Shown here piece by piece: positions 23,734 to 32,957 of a stretch of 64,000 bases of DNA. Under the pieces are notes generated by a model. It did not search any database, was not told where the DNA came from, and worked only from the letters and a program-made list of their open reading frames with translations. Each line of letters begins with the position of its first letter. The stretch's first letter is position 1. Origin of the DNA: Anaerolineaceae bacterium UBA6086. Lineage in GTDB: Bacteria; Chloroflexota; Anaerolineae; Anaerolineales; Anaerolineaceae. The translations under genes were made by a program, and so were the position numbers. The stretch covers positions 1 through 64,000 of the forward strand of contig DIXG01000075.1 of the NCBI GenBank assembly GCA_002436005.1, written 5' to 3'.

Positions 23734-24870
23734 ATGACCACTGAAACGAAATCGATGGAAACTGTTGCTGGTGCAAAGAGACGGGCAAGAGCCGGGACAT
23801 TTAGCCGTGTTCTGAAGTATACAGCGCTCCGCTCTGTGACCATGATCATCACCATTGTGATTGGCATTTATCTAACGATTTTAATTGCCAATATGGGCGG
23901 CTATGTGGATGAAATTATGCGCGGTCAGATCCGAGAAAATGTAGGGCTGATCTTGCGTAATCAGGAGGATTATAAACAGCTCAGCCCTGAAGCAAAGCAT
24001 GTGAGGTTTGAGCGCGAGGTGCTGGATGAGGAAAAGCGCCTGGGATTGGATCAACCCTTTGTTATCCGCAGTTTTAAGTTTTTGCGGGATGGGCTTTCGT
24101 TGAACCTGGGCCGAGCCCTGCGGATGACCAGCGATACCGGGTCGCGCCAGGTCCGATTGATTATTCTGGAAAGGTTAGGGCCGACGCTCCTGCTGATGGG
24201 CACCTCGCAGCTGCTGTTGTTTTTCAGCAGTGTTTACCTGGCATTAATCCTGTCCAGGAAATATGGCAGCTTTTTTGATCGGGTGGTGATCACGCTATCT
24301 CCGACCTCTTCAGCGCCTTCCTGGTTCTATGGCATTTTCATGATCCTGATTTTTGCCGCCATCCTGCGCATCTTACCCTTTGGCGGGATGATTGGGGCGC
24401 CGCCGCCAGAAAATTCATTTGAATATGCGTTGGATGTACTAAAACACCTCATCCTGCCTGCATCCTCGTTATTCATCAGCCTGATCTTCATCAGCATTTA
24501 CAACTGGCGTACCTTCTTCCTGATCTTCTCAAGCGAAGATTACGTGGAGATGGCGAAGGCGAAGGGTTTGCCAGACCGGGAAATTGAAAGGCGCTATATT
24601 TTACGCCCCACCCTGCCAACGATCATCACCTCCTTTGCGCTGATGTTGATCTCCCTGTGGACGGGTGCGATCGTGACAGAGACAGTGTTTAACTGGCCTG
24701 GATTAGGACGCACGCTTTATACGGCTGTCGGGCTTTATGATACGCCTGTGATTGTTGGATTGACCATCATTTATGCTTACTTATTAGCGATTACTGTCTT
24801 CCTGCTGGACTTTGTCTATGCCCTGGTGGATCCAAGGGTCAAAGTTGGCGGCGGGCAGAAGAAAGCGTAG
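23734..24870 (+). CDS. Peptide-type ABC transporter permease (DppB-like)
   Basis: A 378-residue inner-membrane subunit with a first transmembrane helix (MIITIVIGIYLTILIANMGG), a ~100-residue outside loop containing a DLR/FEREV-type helix region and GLDQPF, followed by about five more helices and the EAA-type loop DYVEMAKAKGLPDREIERRYILR, which docks on the ATPases. The C-terminal GAIVTETVFNWPGLGRTLYTAV is the DppB/OppB signature. It belongs to the 20890-28277 operon. The N-terminal ~25 residues are basic and hydrophilic. Confidence 0.92.
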   Translation: MTTETKSMETVAGAKRRARAGTFSRVLKYTALRSVTMIITIVIGIYLTILIANMGGYVDEIMRGQIRENVGLILRNQEDYKQLSPEAKHVRFEREVLDEEKRLGLDQPFVIRSFKFLRDGLSLNLGRALRMTSDTGSRQVRLIILERLGPTLLLMGTSQLLLFFSSVYLALILSRKYGSFFDRVVITLSPTSSAPSWFYGIFMILIFAAILRILPFGGMIGAPPPENSFEYALDVLKHLILPASSLFISLIFISIYNWRTFFLIFSSEDYVEMAKAKGLPDREIERRYILRPTLPTIITSFALMLISLWTGAIVTETVFNWPGLGRTLYTAVGLYDTPVIVGLTIIYAYLLAITVFLLDFVYALVDPRVKVGGGQKKA

Positions 24871-24877
24871 ATCAACT

Positions 24878-26218
24878 ATGAACGCACTTAAAAACGCCTT
24901 TAGAGAAATAAAACGATATCCTTCAGCACTATTTGGCTTGGTAATCATCATTCTGCTTTTGATCACGGGCGTTATTGTGGTCATCAAAATTCCGTATCAA
25001 GAAGCCATCAGGCTCTGGCGTGGTGGAGAGGGTGTCTGGTATCAGAACCCCAAGACAGCGCCGCCAGCCTGGACCAACTGGTTCACAAAGGACGATTTAC
25101 CTCCTTCCTATTTTCTTAACCTGGACGATGAGCGGGTGACCAAAGAGGTAGAAGCCTTTGACGGTACCGGTGACATCAACTATGTCATGACATTTGATTA
25201 CAATTATGATGCCTTCCCAAGGGAATTGGCTTTGTTTCTGACCAGTGATTTTGAAGAGAAGAATCCCTTTGTGGATATTTACTGGTATCAGCCGGACGGC
25301 ACAGAGATCCGTGTTGCCAGTGTCGGGCTGCAAAAATCTCAAACCTTCTTCTTTTCTCAGGACACAAAATTGCGGCGCCGCTTAGGCGATGTCGCACCGG
25401 AAATCGGTTTGTTTGCCATTCCAGATTCGGATCCGCCCCAGGTGATGAAGGGGACTTATGAGATGCGCCTGGAAGGCATCAGTTTTGAAGAAAGTTCAGA
25501 TTACGCTGCAGAGTTCGTGATTTACGGGCAGGTGCATGGGGTTGCTGGAACAGACCACCTTCGCAGAGATCTGTCAGTGGCATTGTTATGGGGCATCCCA
25601 ATTGCGCTGGTGTTTGGCTTGATTGCTGCGGTGGGCACTTCGATTTTGACGATGATCATTGCAGCGGTGGGTGTTTGGTATGGGGGCTGGGTGGACGAAT
25701 TGATCCAGCGCATCACGGAAGTGAACCTGGTGCTGCCGTTCCTTTCTATCCTGGTGATGGTGGGCACATTCTATTCGAAAAGCCTGTGGGTCATTTTGGG
25801 CGTGACCGTGCTGCTGAGCATTTTTGGCGGCGGGATCAAAACTTACCGGGCGAATTTTATGCAAATCAAAGAATCTATGTATATCGAAGCTGCCCAGGCT
25901 TATGGGGCAAAGGACATTCGGATCATCTTTTTATACCTGATCCCACGCATTGTCCCGCTTCTGATCCCGGGGTTGGTTTCATCCATTCCAAGTTATGTGT
26001 TCCTTGAAGCAACGCTGGCTGTTCTGGGTTTGGGTGACCCGGTGCTGCCCACATGGGGCAAGATCATCAACGACGCGCAGATGAATGGTGCTTTGTATAA
26101 CGGCATGTATTACTGGATTATTCAGCCAGCTGTGCTCTTGATGTTTACGGGTCTTGCATTTGCAGTGCTGGGCTTCTCGTTAGACCGAATTTTCAACCCG
26201 AGATTGAGAGGGCTCTAA
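24878..26218 (+). CDS. Peptide-type ABC transporter permease (DppC-like) with large outside insertion
   Basis: The second membrane subunit, 446 residues, against about 290-300 for typical DppC. After the first helix (LFGLVIIILLLITGVIVVI) comes an insertion of roughly 190 residues, rich in aromatic and beta-type sequence, before the conserved HGVAGTDHLRRDL. The remaining membrane part is normal and has the EAA loop YIEAAQAYGAKDIRIIF and FLEATLAVLGLGDPVLPTWG. Start at 24878; an in-frame extension to 24812 overlaps the upstream gene and is not needed. The insertion may contact the unusual binding protein. Confidence 0.9.
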   Translation: MNALKNAFREIKRYPSALFGLVIIILLLITGVIVVIKIPYQEAIRLWRGGEGVWYQNPKTAPPAWTNWFTKDDLPPSYFLNLDDERVTKEVEAFDGTGDINYVMTFDYNYDAFPRELALFLTSDFEEKNPFVDIYWYQPDGTEIRVASVGLQKSQTFFFSQDTKLRRRLGDVAPEIGLFAIPDSDPPQVMKGTYEMRLEGISFEESSDYAAEFVIYGQVHGVAGTDHLRRDLSVALLWGIPIALVFGLIAAVGTSILTMIIAAVGVWYGGWVDELIQRITEVNLVLPFLSILVMVGTFYSKSLWVILGVTVLLSIFGGGIKTYRANFMQIKESMYIEAAQAYGAKDIRIIFLYLIPRIVPLLIPGLVSSIPSYVFLEATLAVLGLGDPVLPTWGKIINDAQMNGALYNGMYYWIIQPAVLLMFTGLAFAVLGFSLDRIFNPRLRGL

Positions 26219-26222
26219 AACG

Positions 26223-27203
26223 ATGGTAGCAACTGAATCAAGCAACAACAAATTACTCAAGGTCAAAGATCTCAAGCTGTATTTTAACGTCCAGCAGGGT
26301 GAAGTCCAGGCTGTTGATGGCGTGGATTTTGAACTGGAAAATAACTCGTCCGTGGTCATCCTGGGTGAATCCGGCTGTGGAAAAAGTTCGCTAGCGAAAG
26401 CCATTTTGCGATTGCTGCCGCGCAATGCTGGCAAATATGAGGGTGAGGTGTGGTTTGGCGGACAGGATGTGATGAAATTGGACGATGAAGCTTATCGGCG
26501 CAATGTGCGCTGGGTAGGCATGTCCATGGTACCGCAGGCTGCTTTGAACTCCCTCAACCCGGTCATGCGCATTGGCGACCAGGTATCGGAACCGGTGATT
26601 GTGCATCACGGTCTCAAGAAAGAAGAAGCCTGGGGGATGGCAAGGCAAATGTTTAAACATGTAGGCGTTCCGGATGATTTTTTGATCCGCTATCCCTTTG
26701 AGCTCAGCGGCGGGATGCGCCAGCGTGCAGCCATTGCCATGGCGCTGGTCACCCTGCCCAACCTGATCATTCTCGATGAACCCACCTCCGCCCTGGACTT
26801 GCTGACCCAGGCGAATATCTTCAATGTCCTCAAACGCTTGAAGGACGAATTTGGCATCAGCTACATCCTGATCACACATGACATTGCCACTTCCAGTGAA
26901 TTGGCAAAGAATGTGGCAGTGATGTACGCCGGACAGATGGTGGAAGAAAGTGATGCAGAACGGTTCTTTGCAAAGCCCCTGCATCCCTACTCTCAGAAGT
27001 TGATGGCGAGCGTGCCGCGATTGCACGGAGATGCTGAACTGGAATTCATCAAAGGACAGCCGCCCAGCCTGCTCAACCCGCCCACGGGATGCAGGTTTAA
27101 ATCTCGCTGTGCCCAGCGTTTTGAAAAATGCGATGAGGCGCCGCCCGTTTTCACTCGGGATGGGATCAGAGTCCGCTGCTGGCTTTATGAAGAGAATGCG
27201 TAG
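26223..27203 (+). CDS. Peptide-type ABC transporter ATPase (DppD-like)
   Basis: A 326-residue ATP-binding subunit. Walker A GESGCGKSS, Q-loop MVPQAALNSLNP, signature LSGGMRQRAAIAMAL, Walker B LIILDEPTSALD and H-loop ITHD are all present. The C-terminal oligopeptide region ends with GCRFKSRCAQRFEKC, a Cys cluster typical of Opp/Dpp ATPases (which carry an Fe-S-like Cys motif). It follows the DppC-like gene by 4 bp and precedes the second ATPase by 9 bp. Confidence 0.94.
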   Translation: MVATESSNNKLLKVKDLKLYFNVQQGEVQAVDGVDFELENNSSVVILGESGCGKSSLAKAILRLLPRNAGKYEGEVWFGGQDVMKLDDEAYRRNVRWVGMSMVPQAALNSLNPVMRIGDQVSEPVIVHHGLKKEEAWGMARQMFKHVGVPDDFLIRYPFELSGGMRQRAAIAMALVTLPNLIILDEPTSALDLLTQANIFNVLKRLKDEFGISYILITHDIATSSELAKNVAVMYAGQMVEESDAERFFAKPLHPYSQKLMASVPRLHGDAELEFIKGQPPSLLNPPTGCRFKSRCAQRFEKCDEAPPVFTRDGIRVRCWLYEENA

Positions 27204-27212
27204 GAGATTTCC

Positions 27213-28277
27213 ATGACTGAAGAATTAGGAAGCTTAGAGAGAATCAGACCAGAAAATTTAACCTTCAAAGGTGAAAATATTCTGGATGTTCGTGATTTAA
27301 AGGTGTGGTTTGAGCTGCGCCGTTTGGGGTTTGGCCACGCGGGCTACGTTCACGCGGTGGATGGGGTTAGTTTTGAACTCAAACGCGGGGAAGCCATCGC
27401 GATTGTGGGTGAAAGCGGCTGCGGAAAATCCAGTTTGATGAAGACGATCCTTGGACTGAACGAGATCACTGACGGAACAATCGTTTACGAAGATATGGAC
27501 CTGAGTGAGATGGATGGCAAAACGCTGCGTTGGTATCGCTCCACGCAGATTGGCTATGTTCAGCAGGATCCCTATGGTGCACTGCCGCCTTTTATGACCA
27601 TCCAGCGGATCATTGAAGAGCCCTTGATTGTGGGCGGGATGAAGGACAAAAAGCAGCGGCTGGAACGTGTATCCAAAGCCATGCGGGAAGTGCGTTTGAT
27701 GCCAGTGGAAGATTACCTCAATAAGTTCCCGCATCAGATCAGCGGAGGGCAGCAGCAGCGTGTGGTTATCGCCAGGGCACTGATCCAGGAGCCGGAAATT
27801 ATTGTGGCAGATGAACCTGTTTCCATGCTGGATGCATCGGTTCGGGTGGAAGTGTTGAAGTTGATGCGCGCCCTGCAGGAGGATCACAACATCTCCTTTA
27901 TTTACATTACCCACGACCTTTCGACGGTGCGTTATTTCTCGGAATATATCTTTGTGATGTATGCAGGATTGATCGTTGAAAAGGCAAAGCAGTATGATTT
28001 GCTGACCAATCCCAAACATCCCTACACCCAGGCTTTGCTCACGGCGACATCGGAGCCGGAATTTGAGAACTCACTGGGTTATAAAGAGGTGCCCCCGGGA
28101 GAGCCACCTTCGCTGGTCAAGCCGCCAGTGGGGTGCCGCTTCCATCCCAGGTGTAAATTCGCCATTGCAGGTGTCTGCGATACCGAAGATCCACCCGAAT
28201 TTACGATTGAAGAGGGACACGAAGTCGCTTGCTGGCTGTATGATGAGCGCTATGAAACTCCTGAATTCTCCGCTTAA
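27213..28277 (+). CDS. Peptide-type ABC transporter ATPase (DppF-like)
   Basis: The partner ATPase, 354 residues: Walker A GESGCGKSS, Q-loop YVQQDPYGALPP, signature ISGGQQQRVVIARAL, Walker B IIVADEPVSMLD, H-loop ITHD, and C-terminal Cys cluster GCRFHPRCKFAIAGVC. The conserved start of the ABC domain follows a short N-terminal extension (KVWFELRR). GGAG sits 6 nt before the ATG. With the other ATPase it would form the heterodimeric motor. Confidence 0.94.
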   Translation: MTEELGSLERIRPENLTFKGENILDVRDLKVWFELRRLGFGHAGYVHAVDGVSFELKRGEAIAIVGESGCGKSSLMKTILGLNEITDGTIVYEDMDLSEMDGKTLRWYRSTQIGYVQQDPYGALPPFMTIQRIIEEPLIVGGMKDKKQRLERVSKAMREVRLMPVEDYLNKFPHQISGGQQQRVVIARALIQEPEIIVADEPVSMLDASVRVEVLKLMRALQEDHNISFIYITHDLSTVRYFSEYIFVMYAGLIVEKAKQYDLLTNPKHPYTQALLTATSEPEFENSLGYKEVPPGEPPSLVKPPVGCRFHPRCKFAIAGVCDTEDPPEFTIEEGHEVACWLYDERYETPEFSA

Positions 28278-28518
28278 GATCTTTTGGCTCGGACTGTCCT
28301 TTGTTCTGCTGGGATTCATCCTGCCTTTCCTGATCGTCCTGGGTTTCATTGAAAACACCTTTGGACTGTCTTTCTTTATCTATATTCTGCAATTTGTTGG
28401 CATGATGCTGGGGGTGATTGCTGGCGCAGGGCTGGCGATTGATCGGCGGGCTAAGGATAAGGAAAAAGAGCAAGAAACCTCGGATGAGCAAGCAGATACG
28501 GTGGGGTGGATGAAGTAG
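28252..28518 (+). CDS. Small two-helix membrane protein at the end of the ABC operon
   Basis: An 88-residue product with two transmembrane helices (LGLSFVLLGFILPFLIVLGFI and ILQFVGMMLGVIAGAGLAI) and a charged Lys/Glu tail. It begins inside the last codons of the DppF-like gene (26-bp overlap) and ends just before the operon terminator, so it appears translationally coupled to the transporter. ATG codons at 28240 and 28243 are possible earlier starts. Family not recognised. Confidence 0.7.
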   Translation: MKLLNSPLKIFWLGLSFVLLGFILPFLIVLGFIENTFGLSFFIYILQFVGMMLGVIAGAGLAIDRRAKDKEKEQETSDEQADTVGWMK

Positions 28519-28542
28519 ACTTATAACAAATCAAAATGTGAT

Positions 28543-28577
28543 AAAAAGCCTGCTTCTTGTGGATCAGGCTTTTTTTA
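28543..28577 (+). terminator. Rho-independent terminator of the ABC operon
   Basis: AAAAAGCCTG (28543-28552) and CAGGCTTTTT (28565-28574) with a 12-nt loop, followed by more T. Confidence 0.85.
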
Positions 28578-28631
28578 TGGAAGGTAAAGCCCTTGAAAAT
28601 GTGACCCTTGTGGGGCGCTTTGGGACAGGTG

Positions 28632-28658
28632 CACACCGCAGAACACACCGCAGAACAC
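28632..28658 (+). repeat. Two 12-bp direct repeats
   Basis: CACACCGCAGAA occurs twice in direct succession in the gap before tRNA-Gln. No function is apparent. Confidence 0.6.
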
Positions 28659-28661
28659 AGG

Positions 28662-28690
28662 TTGGATGTTTGATTAAAATGTGTTAGAAT
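28662..28690 (+). promoter_or_regulatory. Promoter of tRNA-Gln
   Basis: TTGGAT (28662-28667), 17-nt spacer, TAGAAT (28685-28690); about 14 nt before the mature tRNA 5' end. Confidence 0.65.
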
Positions 28691-28704
28691 AATGGCTATC
28701 ATAC

Positions 28705-28778
28705 TGGGGCATGGTGCAATGGCAGCACAGCGGACTTTGAATCCGTTGATCCAGGTTCGAATCCTGGTGCCCCGGCCA
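28705..28778 (+). tRNA. tRNA-Gln (anticodon TTG), CCA encoded
   Basis: The 74-nt cloverleaf folds completely: acceptor TGGGGCA with TGCCCCG (one U-G pair at the end), D stem GTGC/GCAC, anticodon stem GCGGA/TCCGT with loop CTTTGAA (anticodon TTG), T stem CCAGG/CCTGG with loop TTCGAAT, discriminator G and encoded CCA. Discriminator G and U at position 1 fit glutamine tRNAs. Confidence 0.96.
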
Positions 28779-28942
28779 TCTAAATTGGATGCATTGAGTA
28801 CAAACGAAGAGATAAACCCGGATAGATACAGCACGAACCAGGCATTTGATAAAATCCAATGCTTTGTCCGTGTTTTTGTATTTAATTTGATGGTGAGGAA
28901 TAGTCCATTTCAGGTTATAAGTGGACTTGAGGATGGAATCAA

Positions 28943-30295
28943 ATGAGAACCGCATCGATTATACTTGCAGCGGGTCAGGGGACCCGGATGCATTCGAAAT
29001 TACCCAAAGTGCTCCATCATGTGGCTGGCAAGCCGATGCTGTGGTATGCCATGCAGGCAGTACGTGCGCTGGTTGACCTGCCGCCTGCGATTGTGGTGGG
29101 CTACCAGGCAGAAGCCGTCCAGTCGGCGATCAATGAAGATGCGCTGTTTGTCCTGCAAGAGCAACAGTTGGGGACGGGGCATGCGGTCAAATGCGCACGA
29201 TCGGCTTTGGAGGGCAGGGCAGACACCCTCCTGGTGACATTCGCCGATATGCCGCTCCTCCGGTCGGAATCGCTGGCGCGCCTGGTCAGAATGCACCAGG
29301 AATCTGGCAGCCCGGTGACGATGACCAGCTTTATCGGGGATGAAGCCCGCGGGTTTGGCAGGGTGGTGCGGGATGCTGCCGGCAAGGTGACGGCGATTGT
29401 TGAGCAGGCTGTCGCCACACCAGAACAGCTGAAAATCCGTGAATATAATGTGAGCGCCTACTGTTTTGATGCCGAATGGCTGTGGGGGGCGCTGGACCAG
29501 GTCCCCGTTTCGCCCAAGGGCGAATATTATCTGACAGACGTGGTGGGTATGGCTGTTGAACAGGGTTATCCCGTTGTATCGATGATCCTGGAGGATGCTT
29601 CTGAAGGCGTTGGACTGAACAACCGGGTGCACCTGGCAACGGTAGAAAAATTGATGCGGGCTCGTATCAATGAAAAGTGGATGCTGGCGGGTGTGACACT
29701 GGTTGATCCCGACACCACCTATATTGAGGTGGAAGTGATGATCGGGAAGGATACGGTGATCCAGCCGAATACCCATTTGCGAGGCAAAAGCACGATCGGC
29801 GAGGATTGCGAAATCGGGCCGGATACCACCGTGATTGATTCAGTTGTTGGCAGCCATGTGCGTCTGGTTGCATCCGTACTGGAAGGCGCTCAAGTTCACG
29901 ATCATGTGACGATGGGGCCATACTGTCATCTGCGGAAGGGCGCTGTGCTGCAAGAGGGCGTCCACCTTGGCAATTTTGGCGAAGTGAAGGATTCTGTGCT
30001 CGGACCCGGTACAAAAATGGGGCATTTCTCTTATATCGGGAACGCCACCATTGGCGAGAATGTCAACATTGGTGCCGGGACGATCACTTGTAATTATGAT
30101 GGAGAGACAAAACATCCCACCGAGATTGGCGATGACGTCTTTATCGGGAGTGACACCATGCTGGTGGCTCCGGTCAAAATCGGAGACCGAAGCAAAACTG
30201 GCGCAGGGTCGGTGGTGACCAGGGATGTACCGCAGGACACACTGGTGATGGGTGTGCCTGCCAAAGAAAAACGTAAGTTGGAGAAAAGTGACTGA
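28943..30295 (+). CDS. glmU: Bifunctional GlmU (UDP-GlcNAc pyrophosphorylase / GlcN-1-P acetyltransferase)
   Basis: Makes UDP-N-acetylglucosamine for cell wall and envelope. The N-terminal uridyltransferase domain shows ILAAGQGTRMHSKLPKVLH, QLGTGHAVKCA and TFADMPLL; the C-terminal left-handed beta-helix acetyltransferase has hexapeptide repeats and the active-site block HFSYIGNATIGENVNIGAGTITCNYDGETKHPTEIG-type region (His and the NYDG loop), ending in VMGVPAKEK. The 450-residue length is standard. Its 3' end overlaps the next gene by 8 bp. Confidence 0.96.
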   Translation: MRTASIILAAGQGTRMHSKLPKVLHHVAGKPMLWYAMQAVRALVDLPPAIVVGYQAEAVQSAINEDALFVLQEQQLGTGHAVKCARSALEGRADTLLVTFADMPLLRSESLARLVRMHQESGSPVTMTSFIGDEARGFGRVVRDAAGKVTAIVEQAVATPEQLKIREYNVSAYCFDAEWLWGALDQVPVSPKGEYYLTDVVGMAVEQGYPVVSMILEDASEGVGLNNRVHLATVEKLMRARINEKWMLAGVTLVDPDTTYIEVEVMIGKDTVIQPNTHLRGKSTIGEDCEIGPDTTVIDSVVGSHVRLVASVLEGAQVHDHVTMGPYCHLRKGAVLQEGVHLGNFGEVKDSVLGPGTKMGHFSYIGNATIGENVNIGAGTITCNYDGETKHPTEIGDDVFIGSDTMLVAPVKIGDRSKTGAGSVVTRDVPQDTLVMGVPAKEKRKLEKSD

Positions 30296-31565
30296 GACGA
30301 TTGTAATTTGGATTATTGGAACGATTATCTTTTTGCTTGACTTGCTTGTGGTTGCGGTCAAGAGCAGTTTTGAACATGCCAACCTGCCTGGATTGATGAA
30401 TCTGCGTGAAACTCGTGAAGCAGCGATTAATCGGACGCTGGCTGTGATGGAAAAACCGCGTTTGCGAACTGGATTTCGCCTGGCGATCTCTTTTACGCAT
30501 ATTTTTTTGGCGGGTTTGGTCATCTTGTTGGTGTCAGGCAATCGCACCATTGAGAGCCTCTGGTTCTATCTGGCGTATTTACTGGTCGTTTTTCTGGTGC
30601 TCAGTTTGCTCGAATTTCTTGTTGAATCATTTATTTTGCAGAACCCAGAAGAAAACGCCATCCGGTTCCGATCTATTGCGGCCGGGATAGATTTTCTTTT
30701 CACGCCGTTTTCCATTATGTTGATGGCCATTTTGGGTCCTAACGCAAATAAGGTCACGATGGCGGCGATGACTGAAGAAGACCTGAGGAATTGGGTTGAG
30801 GTGGGTCAGGCAGAGGGTTCGCTGGATAAGGAAGAACGAGAGATGATCTATTCGATCTTCCAGTTTGGCGATACCCTGGCAAAGGATATTATGGTTCCCA
30901 GGATCGATGTTCTGGCACTTGATATCACCAGCACGCTGGGAGAAGCCAAAGCGACTTTTGAAAGTGCGGGGCATTCCCGGATCCCGGTTTATGAGGATAC
31001 AGTGGATAATGTGGTGGGGCTGCTGTATGCCAAGGACCTTCTGACGATTCAGCAAGATGAGGCGTTGATTGCCGATCACCGTGAACTGCTGCGGCTGGCA
31101 TATTTTGTACCTGAAGCCAAGAAGGCGGATGAATTACTGGCAGAGATGCAAGCGCGCAGCATGCATATGGCCATCGTCGTGGATGAATATGGGGGTGTGG
31201 CAGGTGTGGTGACACTTGAAGATATTGTCGAGGAGATCATCGGCGAAATTCGGGATGAGTATGATGAAAGCGAAGAGATGCCGTTCACCCAGGTGGGTGA
31301 GGATGAGTACATTTTCCTCGGCAGGGTGGATCTGGATATTTTTAATGAGATTATGCATTCGAATATCAACACAGAAAATGCGGACACGATCGGTGGTTTG
31401 ATTTACAGTGAAATTGGCGATGTTCCCACTGGCGGAGAAGTGATTGAAGCGGATGGGGTGACCCTGATCGTTGAGCAGGTTGTTGGTCGGCGAATTACCA
31501 AGGTGCGTGCAAGACATACAGCCAATAGATCAGGATTGAAGGAAAATGAACATGCTCACGAATGA
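30288..31565 (+). CDS. CorC/HlyC-family membrane protein with CBS domains
   Basis: A 425-residue member of the CNNM/CorC group, linked to magnesium and cobalt export or tolerance in other bacteria. Four hydrophobic segments lie in the first ~150 residues (CNNM-type), then a linker, two CBS domains (IMVPRIDVLALD and HMAIVVDEYGGVAGVVTLED), and the C-terminal CorC_HlyC domain (FLGRVDLDIFNEIM, VEQVVGRRITKVR). GTG start at 30288 with GGAG before it; overlaps glmU. It also overlaps cdd, so the three genes are probably one transcript. Confidence 0.9.
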   Translation: MTETIVIWIIGTIIFLLDLLVVAVKSSFEHANLPGLMNLRETREAAINRTLAVMEKPRLRTGFRLAISFTHIFLAGLVILLVSGNRTIESLWFYLAYLLVVFLVLSLLEFLVESFILQNPEENAIRFRSIAAGIDFLFTPFSIMLMAILGPNANKVTMAAMTEEDLRNWVEVGQAEGSLDKEEREMIYSIFQFGDTLAKDIMVPRIDVLALDITSTLGEAKATFESAGHSRIPVYEDTVDNVVGLLYAKDLLTIQQDEALIADHRELLRLAYFVPEAKKADELLAEMQARSMHMAIVVDEYGGVAGVVTLEDIVEEIIGEIRDEYDESEEMPFTQVGEDEYIFLGRVDLDIFNEIMHSNINTENADTIGGLIYSEIGDVPTGGEVIEADGVTLIVEQVVGRRITKVRARHTANRSGLKENEHAHE

Positions 31566-31959
31566 ATTGCGTCAGGAACTGATTGATCGCGCTGCCAAGG
31601 CATATCACAAAGCCTACGCGCCCTATTCTCACTACTCGGTTGGTGCCGCAGTGTTAACGGATTCGGGTGAGATTATTGACGGCGCAAATATTGAGAACGC
31701 TGTTTACCCGCTCACCGTTTGTGGGGAACGTGTCGCGATTTTCAAAGCCGTCTCAGAAGGGCATTTGCATTTTCCAGCCATTGCTGTCGTCACCCGAAAT
31801 GGCGGTACGCCCTGTGGTTCCTGTCGGCAGGTGATGGCTGAATTTGGGCTGGATACAGTGGTTCTCATCGCGGATATTAACGGTAACCTGGTCAATACCT
31901 ACACCGTCAGGGAACTGCTTCCCAACTCCTTTGGGGACGCTGATCTAAAAACCTCTTGA
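31552..31959 (+). CDS. cdd: Cytidine deaminase
   Basis: Zinc enzyme that deaminates cytidine and deoxycytidine in pyrimidine salvage. The 135-residue product (137 if ATG 31546 is used) has YAPYSHYSVGAAV, GANIENAVYPLTVCGERVAIF (CxE with the catalytic Glu) and PCGSCRQVMAEF (PCxxC zinc ligands). It is the short homotetrameric type. AAGGA lies 8 nt before ATG 31552 but only 2 nt before ATG 31546, which favours the inner start. It overlaps the end of the CorC-like gene by 14 bp. Confidence 0.95.
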   Translation: MLTNELRQELIDRAAKAYHKAYAPYSHYSVGAAVLTDSGEIIDGANIENAVYPLTVCGERVAIFKAVSEGHLHFPAIAVVTRNGGTPCGSCRQVMAEFGLDTVVLIADINGNLVNTYTVRELLPNSFGDADLKTS

Positions 31960-32068
31960 GCCCGGAAATTTTCTTTGTTTGAATCAGCGCACGTAAGGGT
32001 TGGTCTTGGGGCAGGTGCTTGAACTATTCCGAATGTGCGTTTTTCTTATCCAGGATTGGACCGATTGA

Positions 32069-32854
32069 ATGCCAGAGAGAGAAGGACGTTCTTATCGCAC
32101 CCAGGCGATTGTTCTGGGGCATATGGAATTTGGCGAAGCGGATCGCATCTTGCGGCTCTTTACCCTGGAGCGGGGAAAGATCACAGCCATTGCCAAGGGG
32201 GTTCGAAAGATCCGGTCCCGAAAGGCAGGTCACCTCGAGCCTTTTACAGAAGTGACGCTCTTCATGGCAAAGGGGCGCAATATAGATATCATCACCCAGG
32301 CAGAGACGATCAATCCGCATATGGGGCTGCGTCAGGACCTGCAGCTGGTGGGAATGGCAGCGTATGTCCTGGAGGTTCTGGATCGCTTTACATTTGAAGA
32401 GGGGCAGAACATTGCCATGTTCCGACTGCTCTCCAATACGCTGACACGCTTGGAAAGCCAGGCGGATGCGAAGACCGTGGTGCACTACTACGAACTGCGC
32501 TTGCTGGATTTGCTGGGCTTTCGCCCGCAGCTTTTTTCGTGCATCGATTGCAGGGAAACGATCACAGAACAGGACCAGTATTTTTCACCGTTGGCAGGTG
32601 GCGTCGCCTGTCCAAATTGCGGTCGGTCACGGTCGGAAGCATGGCCGGTCGAGAAAGATGTCTTACGATACCTCAGGCATTTGCAGCGCTCAAACTGGCA
32701 GAGCGTCGAATCGCTGATCATCCCCCCAGCCGTTGAAGCTCATTTGAATTATCTCATCGAGCGCTATCTCACCTATCTCCTGGAACGCAAGTTAAATACC
32801 CCCGCATTTTTAAGGGAGATCAGGGGAAATAGCCGCCCATCTGACGAGGATTGA
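32069..32854 (+). CDS. recO: DNA repair protein RecO
   Basis: RecO loads RecA onto SSB-coated DNA with RecR and binds the SSB tip in some bacteria. The 261-residue product has the N-terminal OB fold (YRTQAIVLGHMEFGEADRIL and LFTLERGKITAIAKGVRK), a central helical domain and a zinc finger CIDC...CPNC. No Shine-Dalgarno is obvious before the ATG. It precedes the glycyl-tRNA synthetase gene, a frequent neighbourhood in bacteria. Confidence 0.92.
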   Translation: MPEREGRSYRTQAIVLGHMEFGEADRILRLFTLERGKITAIAKGVRKIRSRKAGHLEPFTEVTLFMAKGRNIDIITQAETINPHMGLRQDLQLVGMAAYVLEVLDRFTFEEGQNIAMFRLLSNTLTRLESQADAKTVVHYYELRLLDLLGFRPQLFSCIDCRETITEQDQYFSPLAGGVACPNCGRSRSEAWPVEKDVLRYLRHLQRSNWQSVESLIIPPAVEAHLNYLIERYLTYLLERKLNTPAFLREIRGNSRPSDED

Positions 32855-32898
32855 CCCCCGGAGGAAGAGCATAAAATCAGGAATCCTGTTAGTGAGGG

Positions 32899-32907
32899 TG
32901 GTATAAT
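32899..32907 (+). promoter_or_regulatory. Extended -10 promoter of glyQS
   Basis: TGG directly followed by TATAAT (32902-32907), about 50 nt before the gene start; no good -35 box. Confidence 0.6.
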
Positions 32908-32957
32908 GGAACGGCTAACGGGACTGAAATTATCATTTTTTTTGGAGCATGGCATTT

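Noticed and set aside
30252..30287. Upstream extension of the CorC-like gene
   Set aside because: It runs inside glmU in another frame; the GTG at 30288 with GGAG fits the family N-terminus.
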